64,000 nucleotides of DNA from Streptomyces flavofungini. Its GTDB lineage: Bacteria > Actinomycetota > Actinomycetes > Streptomycetales > Streptomycetaceae. This document shows, in pieces, positions 44,769-54,007 of the stretch. The translations under genes were made by a program, and so were the position numbers. The stretch lies in NCBI RefSeq assembly GCF_014650815.1, contig NZ_BMVR01000010.1:248001-312000 (forward strand), read 5' to 3'. A model generated the notes under the pieces. It was not told the origin of the DNA and searched no databases. It saw only the letters and a list, made by a program, of their open reading frames with translations. The first letter of the stretch is position 1; each line of letters begins with the position of its first letter.

Positions 44769-45545
44769 TCAGCCGTCCGTGCGCCTGCGCAGCAGATACG
44801 TGTCCATGATCCAGCCCTTGCGGTCGCGGGCCTCGGCGCGCAGGCGCTCGATGCGCGGGGCGGCCTGCGCGAGCGGCCCCGACACCAGGATCTCGTCGGG
44901 AGTACCGATGTAGGCGCCCCAGTAGATGTCCACGTCGTCGCGGTCGGCGTACCGCTGGAAGGCCTGCCGGGCGTCCAGCATCACCACCACGTCGTCGACC
45001 CCGGCCGGGAAGCCCTCGTCGGCGAGGCGGCGGCCCGTGGTGATCTGGACGGGGCGCGCCACGCGGTTCAGGCCGGTGCGGTGTCGGGCGGCGAGGGCGG
45101 AGACGCTGCTGATGCCGGGGACGACGTCGTAGTCGAAGGCCACGGCCCCGCGCCCGAGCACCTCCTCCAGGATCCCGATGGTGCTGTCGTACAGCGCGGG
45201 ATCGCCCCACACCAGGAACGCCCCGGTCGCGTCCGCGCCCAGCTCCTCGACGAGGAGCCGCTCGTAGATGTCGGCGCGACGGCTGCGCCAGTCGTCGACG
45301 GCGGGCGAGTAGTCCGCGCCGCCCGCCTTGCGGTCGCGCTCCGGATCGCGGGCCTCGACGACGCGGTACGCCCCGTCCGGCCGGTGCGCGTCGAGCATCC
45401 CCCGGCGCAGCGCCACGAGGTCCGCCTTCTCCTCACCCTTGCCGAGGATGAAGAACACGTCGGTGTCCGCGAACGCCTTGACCGCCTGCAGGGTCAGCTG
45501 ATCGGGGTCGCCCGCGCCGATGCCGATGACATGAATCTTTCGCAC
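44769..45545 (-). CDS. cobF: Precorrin-6A synthase (deacetylating), SAM-dependent C1-methyltransferase
   Basis: 258-residue tetrapyrrole methylase. It begins with RKIHVIGIGAGDPDQLTLQA, has the SAM-binding WGDPALYDSTIGI and VVPGISSVSALAARH motifs, and the C-terminal VSGPLAQAAPRIE pattern of CobF. In the aerobic B12 pathway it methylates precorrin-5 at C1 with loss of acetate, giving precorrin-6A, the substrate of CobK whose gene lies nearby. GTG 45545 gives the canonical N-terminus. A 113-bp gap separates its stop from the start of the exporter gene on the same strand. Confidence 0.94.
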   Translation of the reverse strand: MRKIHVIGIGAGDPDQLTLQAVKAFADTDVFFILGKGEEKADLVALRRGMLDAHRPDGAYRVVEARDPERDRKAGGADYSPAVDDWRSRRADIYERLLVEELGADATGAFLVWGDPALYDSTIGILEEVLGRGAVAFDYDVVPGISSVSALAARHRTGLNRVARPVQITTGRRLADEGFPAGVDDVVVMLDARQAFQRYADRDDVDIYWGAYIGTPDEILVSGPLAQAAPRIERLRAEARDRKGWIMDTYLLRRRTDG

Positions 45546-45741
45546 GGGGCGAGTGTGCCGCACGGGGGCGCGGGGGCTGTGGCCGGGTGCGGGACCGCTG
45601 CCGCGCCCGGCGCGTGGGGGCTGCCGCCGGGTGCCCCCTGACCACTGCCGAGCTCGGCGGGCGAGGGCCGCCGCCGGTGCTTGACCGCCACCCCGCCCCG
45701 CGCGCGGGGACCGCCGCCGGTGCGGCACGAACACCGCGCCC

Positions 45742-46317
45742 TCAGCCCTCGACGCCGCCCGCACCACGGCCGTCCGCACCGCCCCCGTCCTCATCACCGG
45801 GGCCCAAGACGGGTGCGAAGGCAGCAGCATCCGAAAGCTGCCCGTCCCGCTCCACCCGAGCCGCCAACTCCCGCGCCCACCCGACCAGTTCCGGCGCATC
45901 GATCCCGTACGGCCGCTCCCGCCCCGCAGCCCCCTCGGTCCACGCGGAGACGGCGCCCGCGCCCCGCCGCAGCAGCCGGGCCCCGCCCGTGGTGTTCCCG
46001 CGCGCGGAATGAGTGAGCCCGACGGCGATCTGAGCGAGCCCCTTCCACAGGCCGCGTTCCTCCTCCGGCCCGGACTTCCAGGCGTCCTCGAACACCTCGT
46101 GCGCGTGGAAGGGCCGCCCGGCGTCGAGCAGCGCCTGCGCCTCGGCGACGGTCTCCCGGGGCGTGCGCACCACTCCCTCCGGCTGCCGCTCCACCCCGTC
46201 GGAGCCGTACGGCAGCGGCCGCCCGAGCCCGTCGCGCGGCCGGGCGTTGCGGGCCCGCCCCTCCGCGTCACGGTCACGGCCACGGCCCGCGCCGTCCGGT
46301 CCAAGTGCGGTAGTCAT
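45742..46317 (-). CDS. DUF309 family protein
   Basis: 191-residue protein whose core carries the DUF309 signature FHAHEVFEDAWKSGP followed by EERGLWKGLAQIAVGLTH and RGN. The first ~55 residues are charged and Pro/Arg-rich, and the last ~30 are Gly/Asp-rich, both probably disordered. The function of the family is not established; the His/Glu pattern suggests a small helical metal- or substrate-binding domain. The start at 46317 lies about 145 bases from the tRNA gene, which is on the other strand. Confidence 0.8.
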   Translation of the reverse strand: MTTALGPDGAGRGRDRDAEGRARNARPRDGLGRPLPYGSDGVERQPEGVVRTPRETVAEAQALLDAGRPFHAHEVFEDAWKSGPEEERGLWKGLAQIAVGLTHSARGNTTGGARLLRRGAGAVSAWTEGAAGRERPYGIDAPELVGWARELAARVERDGQLSDAAAFAPVLGPGDEDGGGADGRGAGGVEG

Positions 46318-46461
46318 ACGCCGATTCTCCCGCGCCGCGCAGCCCGCGGCAGGCCGGGGCACACCCCTCGCGCCCACCGAGCCCCACACGCGCCGGACCA
46401 CCCCGTGGCGTGCGGTAGAGTTCTACCTGCGTGATCACGCGGGACACCGCGAGGAGCGCAA

Positions 46462-46536
<75 letters not shown>

Positions 46537-46552
46537 GGAAACGTCGTAGATA

Positions 46553-46574
46553 GGGGCCATCTTCGGATGGCCCC
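46553..46574 (+). terminator. Hairpin downstream of tRNA-Pro, supplied by the element
   Basis: GGGGCCATC, loop TTCG, GATGGCCCC: a perfect 9-bp stem with a stable tetraloop, 17 bases after the tRNA, followed by TACTTCGTGTTT. It probably ends the tRNA transcript. It lies inside the element and would replace the original terminator now found at 58915-58950. Confidence 0.8.
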
Positions 46575-47280
46575 TACTTCGTGTTTGGGAGCAATTCTGG
46601 GAGCGACGTCAACCGGGGGTCGACGGACGGTCACCCGATCCGGTCGCTCCCAGGGAGCATCTCCGCTGCCCGGTCTGGTGGACGAGACAAGGGGTCGAGT
46701 TGTTCGCCCCCTTGTCCGAATACTCGTCAAGGGGGCGTGCTCCCACTCGACCCCTTGACGGCTTTCACTGACCCCATGACTGCGGGGGCTCCCTGTCTCG
46801 GTGCACACGTCATCCAGAGGTTGAACGCGGTGGTGAGATGCTGCGCAGGTCGGAGGGTGCCTCCTGCTGGGGAGACTGCTCCGGCAGGTCCCCTTGTCGC
46901 GAAGCAAGTGGATGCTGGCGTCTGTAGGGCGCGGTTTGGAGATGTGCCGAGTGGGTGGGGCGTCCTGCTGGGCATGTCTGGGGACGTGCGTCGGGGAGGC
47001 TGGTGTCTGACTTGCCAGGTCCGAGGAAGGCGGCGACCGTTGATGTTCCTGGGTACCTGAGGTGTCAGCCAGTGCAGTACATACGGCGGTGCTGCCTTCA
47101 CTGCGGCTGTCTTGAGGCAGGGATTCCCCAGGAGCTGGGGGCCCTGCCCCAGCGCAGGGCTATCTGGGCGCTCCTGCGTTGTTGGGGCGCACCTCCGTAG
47201 CCGGCTTCACGGCACACCTCTCTAATAACAAGCCTTCGGCCTTGCCGCCACACGACAAGCATCTGTCCGCTAGGGCAGCT
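46575..47280. other. Gene-poor left end of the element with nested inverted repeats
   Basis: No convincing gene in about 700 bp. The main structure is a nested inverted repeat at 46688-46757: outer 13-bp arms CAAGGGGTCGAGT / ACTCGACCCCTTG and inner 10-bp arms CGCCCCCTTG / CAAGGGGGCG, both perfect. The right outer arm, read on the minus strand, contains GTCAAGGGGTCG, which is also present in the attachment core (46500-46511). A short repeat CCCCAG-GAG-CTGGGG lies near 47128. Open frames here translate tRNA sequence or lack coding character. Confidence 0.7.
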
Positions 47281-50200
47281 TCAGCACTGCAAGAGTGTCG
47301 CCACGATGGCGTCAATCTCCGCCGCAACTCCATCGCGCATAAGGGCCTCTCTGACCTGGCGGCGCTGGATCTCGAACCGGACGGCAGGGAGGGCGACTTC
47401 CGCTGCCACGCGCTCGGCCCGCTCAGCCAGGGAGACCAGCTGCTGGTGTGTGGCCTGCGAGGAGTCGTAGACGGGGATGGGGAGTTTGAAGATGTACTTG
47501 TCGAAGTCACGCGGGTTGTGCATGCCTCGGCCCTGAAGCGGACGAACCAGGCGGGTGAGGGTGGCAGAATTCAGGATCGAGAGCAGAAATCGCGCCTCAT
47601 CCAGATCGGCTACTGAGCCCCAGTACAGCTTGTGATCGATGATGGCATGGGGTGTGGGAACGATCGCAGCGGCCAGGTACAGCCCGCTCTTTGTGTAGAC
47701 GACGCGGCGCCCTTCTGTGTGAAACTGCTGCGTCAGCTTTCTCTGGTAGTTGATCTGGCCGACCAGGGACAGTCTCCCGCTTGACCGGTTCTCGACCCAC
47801 GCCGTCTCGGCTCGACGCCACCAGTGCGCGAGCCCTGGGTATTGGTCGAGGTCCTCGCTGTCGCCGTCGAGGAGACGCGAGCCATCCCATGGGATCACAG
47901 CCTGCAGAGGGGGGAGGGCTCGGAAAGGCAGGATGGATTCACCGAGGAACAGGGGGCGGATGAAAGGTACTTCAACCGATCCGTGGAGGGTGGGCTGATC
48001 CTTCCAGGGTCTCTTCTCGAGGCGGCTTCGGCGGCTTGAGACGGCTTGCCTGCTGCCGCCGGAGCCGAGCGGTCCATTGTCCTTTTCATCCACGATGAAG
48101 AGGAAACGGGGAACTAGGTTGGCGCCTTGAAAGAATCTCCCGGAATAAAGGGACTCATGTAGCGGTTGCGGCTTCCGCGGACCGTCTCTGACTCTTCGCG
48201 CAAGATGGGTTTGCGCCTCCGACCGGGTAGCGGTCTTTTTGGGTAAGGTTCCTGCCCAGCACTCCGGGGCTAGGGTCAGCGGAACAGCGGTTTTGCCTTC
48301 GCTCTGCCGTTGGCCAAACACGACCCCTACGGACTGCGGGAAGAAATTCGGTTGGACGTGCTGCAGATCCCACGGGCGACCAAAGGCGGCGTCCACTGTC
48401 TCCGCCGCGACTGAGAAGCGACCTCGCCGAAACCCTATGTACTGACTTCGGTCTAGGGTTCCCAGTGGCATGACAAAACCGAACCTACCGTTGCTTCTCA
48501 AATACCGTTCCACGCAGCGGACCACGAAGAGCGCTGAGAGGTCCTGGTGGGTCGCCACGTTACGACCCACCCATAGATTCCGCTCGGCACTCATGCTGCG
48601 AAATACCTTCTTCTGCGGCTCCGTCATGTAGCGGTAGGCGAGCCACGGAGGGTTTCCTATGAGGATATCGACACGATTGTCTGGGCGCGCCAGCCATAGC
48701 GGACGTGCTCGGTTGCGAATGTAGTAGCCCCAGATGTGGTCGCGGTCCTCGTCGTGCAAGCGACACATGACGGCGAACGTCTGCTGTAAGCCGGGCCGGT
48801 CTTCTTTCGGGATGCCGAACCTTCGGAACGTGCCAGCAAGGGAGGGCACGGCTGAGCCTCGCTCACGGCTCGTGGCTTTGTCGGCGAATTCTGTGACGAG
48901 TCGATCGAACTTTCCTGAATCTGAAACCAAGCTTTCGGGAAACTGTAGCGTATCCGAGAGATTGCTGCCATGTATCGCAGGATCTTGCACAAGGCTTTCG
49001 TGGTCCAGAGTGGTTGGAATTTGGAGATCGTTTCCCCATAGAGTGGATTCCCTATCCCATTGCAGGGCGTCGGCTAGATATACCGGGACGGCGAACGCTG
49101 GCCGTCCCGGTGCGCGAAGGCGTTCCATGCCCAGAGCCAGCAGGTACGTCACGCGGGCTAAGGTGACGGCAACGGGGTGGATATCGAACCCGATGACATG
49201 CTCGGTCACGCCTCTGATGATGTCCAGTTCGTTGTGTCCTGCCGCTTGCGCGGCTGATATGTAGGCGCGTACGGAGTGGAAGAGGAAGGTGCCGCTTCCA
49301 CAGCTCGCGTCTAGGACCCTGTCATGCAGCGGGGTGCGGACGCAGGACGCCACGATTTCCTCGGCCAACCAGTCTGGGGTGTAGTACTCGCCGAGCCGGT
49401 GCCGGACATGCTTGGGGATGATGGATTCATAGAGCCCTTTTAATACGTCGTGTTCTACCTCGCCCCAAGCGAAGCGGCTGAGTCGGCGGGCAAGGTCCAT
49501 GAGGAATTTTTCGCCAGCCGGAACATGAACGATCCAATCGAAGAAGTCGGACTCGACCACACCCCCGACTTGAGACTGTGTGAAAAACTTTCCCGACATG
49601 ATGGCCTTGGCATCCACCTCTGGGGTCTCCAGCGGGAAGCCGACCACGGCGTGCCCAATCACCTCGGCCATAGCGACGAGCAGGGAGTGGTCGACGAAGA
49701 GGGCATCGTCGTCGCTGAACCTCGTGCCCGAGGCAGTGGTGAGCAGGTTGGCCCACATGTCGCGTTTCAGGCGGACCACTGAGAGATCGCGGCACTGAGC
49801 ATAGATCGCTGTAAGTTCCGCGGATGCGAGAGAGTAGGCGGGGCTGGAGGCGCCGAGTTTGCTGTCGATCGCGTGTGGAGTGGGCGGCAGGTTGCGTCTG
49901 GTGGCGAGGACCGCTTCCAGCCATGCGATCAGGTCCCCGCCACCTCGGGCAGACCTCCCGGATTGAAAGGTCGCCGCTTCCACGTGCTGAAGCCGACCGT
50001 CAGACCGGTGATACAGGTGCCAGGTGACTCCGTCGGTGAGTAGTCCGATGTGCCGTCGGCCACTCCGACTTGCGTGGAAGACGAGCGCTTCTTCCAAATC
50101 GTGCTCCGCGGCGGAGCGCGTCCCGTCGGTACCGAGTCCCTCTCTAACCTGGATGACGGTGGAACTGCGTGCGACATGGAGGGTGCCCCCCTCGAGATGC

Positions 50201-50970
50201 CGGTGGTCACCACCGAGGCTGATGTCCCGTTCTCCAAGGTCGAGTCCCGCCACGATAAGGAGTCGCCTAATGTCTTCAGGCACCGTGAGATCGGGTCCGC
50301 GAGTGTCCGGCTGTGCCAGGCGATCGAGTAGGAAGCGGGCTTCGGCTCGATCTGCTTCGGACGCGAAGAGATCAGGCCATTTCGCCAAGACGGCGCTGAT
50401 GGGGGCCGCGAACAAGGTTGAGCCAGCGGCGAGTTGCGGTGCCTCACGACGTGGTTCGTTCCAGCGGATCACACCAACCGCACGCATGGGTGAACCGACC
50501 AGGACGGGCGCGCCACTGAGCCCGTGCATGGACAGATGGTCAGCTTCCAGGCACGCGATCTGGATCACCTGAGCACCCTCCTCGTGGCGCCGGGTGGACC
50601 ATGTGACCCTGCCTGAGGCGGTGAAGAGGGAGACACCTGGGGTGTCGTGCGGAGCTCCAGGGGCACGGAACGGTACATCGACGGCCACCTCTGTGGTGAC
50701 CGGGACGGGCTGCAGCCCCGTCGGGAGTCTGCGTTTGAGTCGGAGCAGCGCGACGTCGTTGAGGGCGTCACCATCGTGCACGGTGGCTTCGCTCCAGCCC
50801 TCTTCCCATGTACACCGCAGCCGACGTACGGCGATTCTGTCGGTTTTACGGTCACCGACGCAGTGAAAGGCTGTGAGGGCGAAGCGGTCCGTCACTGCGA
50901 ACACGGTCCCCAGGGGAGAACCCGACACGGCGTCCGAAAGCCGACCGATAGCCAGGCGCACGGAGGTCAC
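47281..50970 (-). CDS. Trypsin-like protease / degenerate nuclease-like domain / N6-adenine DNA methyltransferase fusion
   Basis: 1229 residues from GTG 50970, which overlaps the stop of the upstream Trypco1-like gene (GTGA). Domain 1 (~1-200) is a trypsin-like serine protease without signal peptide: H36 (ALTAFHC), D72 (LNDVALL), S152 (GLSGAP). Domain 2 (~235-360) resembles the N-terminal PD-(D/E)XK region of restriction subunits, with GLLTDGVTWHLYH, but the expected E-x-K is Q274-V-R276, so it may bind DNA without cutting. Domain 3 (~500-1000) is an N6-adenine methylase: YYTP, VLDASCGSGTF (552-562), NPPW (773-776). The C-terminal third looks like an Eco57I-type target-recognition region. No separate restriction gene lies beside it. 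Likely cytoplasmic. GC is lower than in neighbouring chromosome. A defence or conflict role is inferred. Confidence 0.88.
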   Translation of the reverse strand: MTSVRLAIGRLSDAVSGSPLGTVFAVTDRFALTAFHCVGDRKTDRIAVRRLRCTWEEGWSEATVHDGDALNDVALLRLKRRLPTGLQPVPVTTEVAVDVPFRAPGAPHDTPGVSLFTASGRVTWSTRRHEEGAQVIQIACLEADHLSMHGLSGAPVLVGSPMRAVGVIRWNEPRREAPQLAAGSTLFAAPISAVLAKWPDLFASEADRAEARFLLDRLAQPDTRGPDLTVPEDIRRLLIVAGLDLGERDISLGGDHRHLEGGTLHVARSSTVIQVREGLGTDGTRSAAEHDLEEALVFHASRSGRRHIGLLTDGVTWHLYHRSDGRLQHVEAATFQSGRSARGGGDLIAWLEAVLATRRNLPPTPHAIDSKLGASSPAYSLASAELTAIYAQCRDLSVVRLKRDMWANLLTTASGTRFSDDDALFVDHSLLVAMAEVIGHAVVGFPLETPEVDAKAIMSGKFFTQSQVGGVVESDFFDWIVHVPAGEKFLMDLARRLSRFAWGEVEHDVLKGLYESIIPKHVRHRLGEYYTPDWLAEEIVASCVRTPLHDRVLDASCGSGTFLFHSVRAYISAAQAAGHNELDIIRGVTEHVIGFDIHPVAVTLARVTYLLALGMERLRAPGRPAFAVPVYLADALQWDRESTLWGNDLQIPTTLDHESLVQDPAIHGSNLSDTLQFPESLVSDSGKFDRLVTEFADKATSRERGSAVPSLAGTFRRFGIPKEDRPGLQQTFAVMCRLHDEDRDHIWGYYIRNRARPLWLARPDNRVDILIGNPPWLAYRYMTEPQKKVFRSMSAERNLWVGRNVATHQDLSALFVVRCVERYLRSNGRFGFVMPLGTLDRSQYIGFRRGRFSVAAETVDAAFGRPWDLQHVQPNFFPQSVGVVFGQRQSEGKTAVPLTLAPECWAGTLPKKTATRSEAQTHLARRVRDGPRKPQPLHESLYSGRFFQGANLVPRFLFIVDEKDNGPLGSGGSRQAVSSRRSRLEKRPWKDQPTLHGSVEVPFIRPLFLGESILPFRALPPLQAVIPWDGSRLLDGDSEDLDQYPGLAHWWRRAETAWVENRSSGRLSLVGQINYQRKLTQQFHTEGRRVVYTKSGLYLAAAIVPTPHAIIDHKLYWGSVADLDEARFLLSILNSATLTRLVRPLQGRGMHNPRDFDKYIFKLPIPVYDSSQATHQQLVSLAERAERVAAEVALPAVRFEIQRRQVREALMRDGVAAEIDAIVATLLQC

Positions 50971-51302
50971 CGTGCTCGCAGGGTCAGGCGGGCAGAGAAC
51001 GTCGCTCCGCTCGTGGCCTTGGCGATGATGACCCCAACGTCGGCCTGGACGGAGATGTCGAAACCGACTTCGATCGACTCGACGCCCCACCCCGCCTTGG
51101 AGGGGCGTAGGACCTGCTCAAGGCGGGACCGGAACTGTTCGGCTACCTGAGCCACACTGTCGGCAATCTCCCCGGCACGCCGCTCGAACTGCTCAGGCAC
51201 AGCGAAGCGGGGTGCGAGGTCCCCTGACACCGAACGCGGCTGCACCTCCAACAGAATCTCTGCCGTACCGTTTCCGTCGCCGGTGAGGTTACGCTTGGCC
51301 AT
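50967..51302 (-). CDS. Trypco1-like (trypsin co-occurring, CU044_2847-type) small protein
   Basis: 111 residues. The C-terminal half (IEVGFDISVQADVGVIIAKA, then a beta strand ending in LTLRAR) matches the pattern of the trypsin-co-occurring domain found beside trypsin-like proteases in bacterial conflict loci. The N-terminal half has a beta strand and an amphipathic helix (~45-65). Start ATG 51302 follows GGGGGGAA. The stop overlaps the GTG of the protease-methyltransferase gene by four bases, so the two are co-translated. Known Trypco proteins have no proven biochemical activity; a role as regulator, adaptor or protease substrate is inference. The assignment rests on pattern recognition and context. 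Confidence 0.78.
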   Translation of the reverse strand: MAKRNLTGDGNGTAEILLEVQPRSVSGDLAPRFAVPEQFERRAGEIADSVAQVAEQFRSRLEQVLRPSKAGWGVESIEVGFDISVQADVGVIIAKATSGATFSARLTLRAR

Positions 51303-51631
51303 TCGTTCCCCCCAGTCAGGCGTGATACCTCATATCCCTGTGCTGGCCTCAAGACCCCTAAACGGTGGGTACGACATCGGCTGAAATCGCCCTCTCGCTC
51401 GACGATCTGATCTCCGTGCATCTGCACGTGTTGTCCCGTCCCACGCTTGTGCGTGTTCAACACAGGCTGTCTTTCCTGCGGACGCGTACTGACCCTGCCC
51501 TCCACCTGTGCGCCACCCAGCCCCTTCACGGGATATCTGATCTTCACCACTGCGTCACAGTGACCCCGGCCATGCCAGCCAGCTTCTAGTTTCTGACCAC
51601 GAGCGGGCAGCCGTTGTCTACGCTGCGGGGC
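51303..51631. other. Divergent intergenic region between the Trypco1 operon and a membrane protein gene
   Basis: 329 bp without a gene. It must hold promoters for both directions. Only the GGGGGGA ribosome binding site of the minus-strand gene is clear; I could not identify convincing -35/-10 boxes or repeats that look like an operator. Confidence 0.5.
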
Positions 51632-52471
51632 ATGGAGAGGTACTTATTGGTCGGGTTGATCGCGGCCGACATTTTCTATGTCGTTCCAACGCTTACGGGG
51701 GAGTTGTTGTCGCTGCTGCTGTGGAAGCGCATCGACCGCTTCGAGCGACGTCTGCATGCCATCTCGGACGATCGCTATTTCGCGGTGTTCACCACTCCCG
51801 TACTGGCCTTCGTAGGGGGCCTGGGTGGAGGGATCAGCACAAGCATGATCGGTGAGGGCGCGGGGGCGAGCGTCCTCGGGTTCGTACTGAGCGCACTTAT
51901 CGTGTTCGGCGTCGCGCGCCACCAGTACGGCGAGGCGACGGGGAGGCGCCCTCGCCCGGTGCCCCGTGCCCGATGGCGGCAGCGCGCGGCGGAATTGTCG
52001 CGCCTGCTCTCCGACGGGGTGGCGCCTGCAGGCCGTGAACGGCACAGGCTCCGGAGGCGGGTAGCAGCACTGGGTGAGATCGGCTCACGGATCACAGCAG
52101 GCGTGCGAGGTCGGACGTGGCGCGACGCCTTTCGCTCTGAATCGCGCACGAGCCGGGCGCTTATCGTCACTTCCTTCATCCTCCCGGTCGGCGTTTCCTT
52201 ATGGGCCTCGGTTCGCTTCGGCGTCACCGGCAATACTTTCGTGGGGCACGTAATCATGCTGACCCTGGCAATTGCTGCGGCTACGACACCCTTGCTGCGG
52301 TGGGTTCGTACGCGAAACTCGCTCTTGGCGCTGGGCCACGAGCTGTCGGTGCAATCTCATGATTTATTGCGGATACTTTCGCAGGCAGCGCTGCCGCGGC
52401 CGAGGCCGCCCAGGCTACGGCCTGCTGGGGCCTCGCGGCATTCGGTCAGGCGGCACGCTCGTTCGGCATGA
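51632..52471 (+). CDS. Hypothetical multi-pass membrane protein
   Basis: 279 residues, family not recognised. An N-terminal hydrophobic segment (LLVGLIAADIFYVVPTL), a second and third around residues 45-95 (VLAFVGGLGGG, VLGFVLSALIVFGVA), a long basic cytoplasmic stretch (~100-175), and two more segments (LIVTSFILPVGVSLWASV, VIMLTLAIAAATTPLL) are visible, so about five membrane helices. The C-terminus is Arg/Pro-rich. The ATG at 51632 was preferred over a TTG at 51614, without a strong Shine-Dalgarno sequence for either. It is transcribed divergently from the Trypco1-protease-methyltransferase operon and could be a membrane component of it, but nothing in the protein shows this. Confidence 0.65.
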   Translation: MERYLLVGLIAADIFYVVPTLTGELLSLLLWKRIDRFERRLHAISDDRYFAVFTTPVLAFVGGLGGGISTSMIGEGAGASVLGFVLSALIVFGVARHQYGEATGRRPRPVPRARWRQRAAELSRLLSDGVAPAGRERHRLRRRVAALGEIGSRITAGVRGRTWRDAFRSESRTSRALIVTSFILPVGVSLWASVRFGVTGNTFVGHVIMLTLAIAAATTPLLRWVRTRNSLLALGHELSVQSHDLLRILSQAALPRPRPPRLRPAGASRHSVRRHARSA

Positions 52472-52514
52472 GGGGGGGTAGCCAACCCTCCCGAGGAACC
52501 CCGGCCTTGCATCC

Positions 52515-53864
52515 TTAGGCCTTGACGGCAGCGACTTCCCGAGCCCGCCCCACCAATTCCTTTACCGGCCGTGCGTTGGCATGAGCGCGAATCTCCCGGC
52601 GCATCGTTCCGAAGTGTTCGTCGCCGCGCGCGGAGGAGACGAGTTCGTACTCGTCGAGGAATCGATTCCAGGAGGCGCACGCCGTGTCCAGATGCCCGTG
52701 GGCGAGCTGCCGCTGGGCCAGCAAGGCGTAGGAGTGCACGCGGCCCTGCCGCTCCTGTACCGGCTGGACCTTGATGGAGTCCTGCAGTGCTTTGATGCTG
52801 CCGGGCAAGTCCCGCTCTTCGTACAGGACGTGCGAGAGGTGGAAGAGCCAGGCGGTGCGGTCGTATCCGCCCACCGCGTCACGCCGGTTGTCGGCCTTCG
52901 ACAGTGCGGCTTCGGCCTCGCTCAGGCGTGCGTGGGCCTGCCTGCGGTCCTTGACCATGGATGCGGCGTGGGCCTGCTGACCGCGCAGGAAAGCCACCAG
53001 GCGGGGGCCGGCCTGCGGTGCGGCTTCGGCGGCGCTGTCGGCGAACTCCAGCCCCTTCCGGCCGTGGCGAAGGCTCGTCATCTGCAACGACATGCCCCGC
53101 AGCGTGCGGCAGTACGTCACATGATCCCCGGCCTCGTCCGCGAGAGAGAGGGCTTTGAGATACCAGCGCTGGGCGGCGGCGTGGTCCTTCTCGTACATCG
53201 CCATCCAGCCGGTCAGATACGTCAGGTCCGAGGCTGCGGCCTTCATGTCGGCCGCGACGGGACCCGACGCCTGCGCCTTCATCCACGGCCCGACTGTATT
53301 CACCAGGAATGCGGCCGCCATCGGCCGTGCGTGGCCTGCACCGTCCTCGTCCAGGATGTCGGCGATCCTGACGGTGGTGCGCCGTACCGAGGCGACCTGT
53401 GAGCCGCCGATGCGCGTGGTGGCCTTGCCCGGTGAGACCAGATCACTGGCGTGCGCCGCCGCCGTGCCGAAGACGGGCACGGCCAGCGCCGCGGTGAATA
53501 CACCCGCAGCGAGAACGCCGCGTCGAGAGGGATCCATGTCCGCCCTTCCCAGGTCGATCAACTCCTCCACAGTGTCGAGGCGTTGCGAGCCGTCGGCGGA
53601 CGCGGGGAGCGTCAGGCCCGCTTCCTCGTGCGTGATGGGCCTACCGAGTTTCTCGGACAGGACGGCCACCACAATCGCCCTGACCTGTTGCTTTGGCTGG
53701 TGCCCGCGTAGCCACATCGAAACCGACTGACCGCTGTAGGTCAGCGGCATCCCGGCGAGGGCGCCGATGCGGTTCACCGCGCGGGCGAGCTCCTCGCGCT
53801 GGCATTGCCCCTGGTCAAGAAGGTTGGCCAGCCTGGTGTTCGGCGTACGCGTGGTGCCTGCCAT
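52515..53864 (-). CDS. HTH-type transcriptional regulator with TPR repeats
   Basis: 449 residues. The N-terminus (~1-70) is helix-turn-helix-like (REELARAVNRIG, GQSVSMWLRGHQP), followed by a segment DPSRRGVLAAGVFTAALAVP that resembles a Tat signal but lies at residue ~110 of a cytoplasmic regulator. From ~170 on, alpha-helical TPR-like repeats fill the protein (for example AAQRWYLKALSLADEAGDH, LPGSIKALQDSIKVQP). Such proteins occur beside Streptomyces RiPP and antibiotic loci. It is divergent from the small-protein and lasso-like operon that starts at 54008 and probably controls it, perhaps through the TTTACG repeats between them. Start ATG 53864. Confidence 0.82.
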   Translation of the reverse strand: MAGTTRTPNTRLANLLDQGQCQREELARAVNRIGALAGMPLTYSGQSVSMWLRGHQPKQQVRAIVVAVLSEKLGRPITHEEAGLTLPASADGSQRLDTVEELIDLGRADMDPSRRGVLAAGVFTAALAVPVFGTAAAHASDLVSPGKATTRIGGSQVASVRRTTVRIADILDEDGAGHARPMAAAFLVNTVGPWMKAQASGPVAADMKAAASDLTYLTGWMAMYEKDHAAAQRWYLKALSLADEAGDHVTYCRTLRGMSLQMTSLRHGRKGLEFADSAAEAAPQAGPRLVAFLRGQQAHAASMVKDRRQAHARLSEAEAALSKADNRRDAVGGYDRTAWLFHLSHVLYEERDLPGSIKALQDSIKVQPVQERQGRVHSYALLAQRQLAHGHLDTACASWNRFLDEYELVSSARGDEHFGTMRREIRAHANARPVKELVGRAREVAAVKA

Positions 53865-53893
53865 GAGTGATTCTCCCGCCAGCTCCGACAGCT

Positions 53894-53908
53894 TTTACGG
53901 CGTTTACG
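53894..53908 (+). promoter_or_regulatory. Direct repeat TTTACG-GCG-TTTACG, possible regulator site
   Basis: Two TTTACG boxes spaced nine bases apart lie 30 bases upstream of the TPR regulator and about 100 bases before the divergent operon. Their position in the only intergenic region between regulator and peptide locus suggests an operator. No binding data can be inferred. Confidence 0.3.
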
Positions 53909-54007
53909 TCCGCGCTCTTCCTTCACGGTACCCGCGCAGCGTGACCGGTAGTTGGCTGTACGTCAGGAACCAGACGGAACCATCTCGTCCACCCCAGGGA
54001 GCCCACG

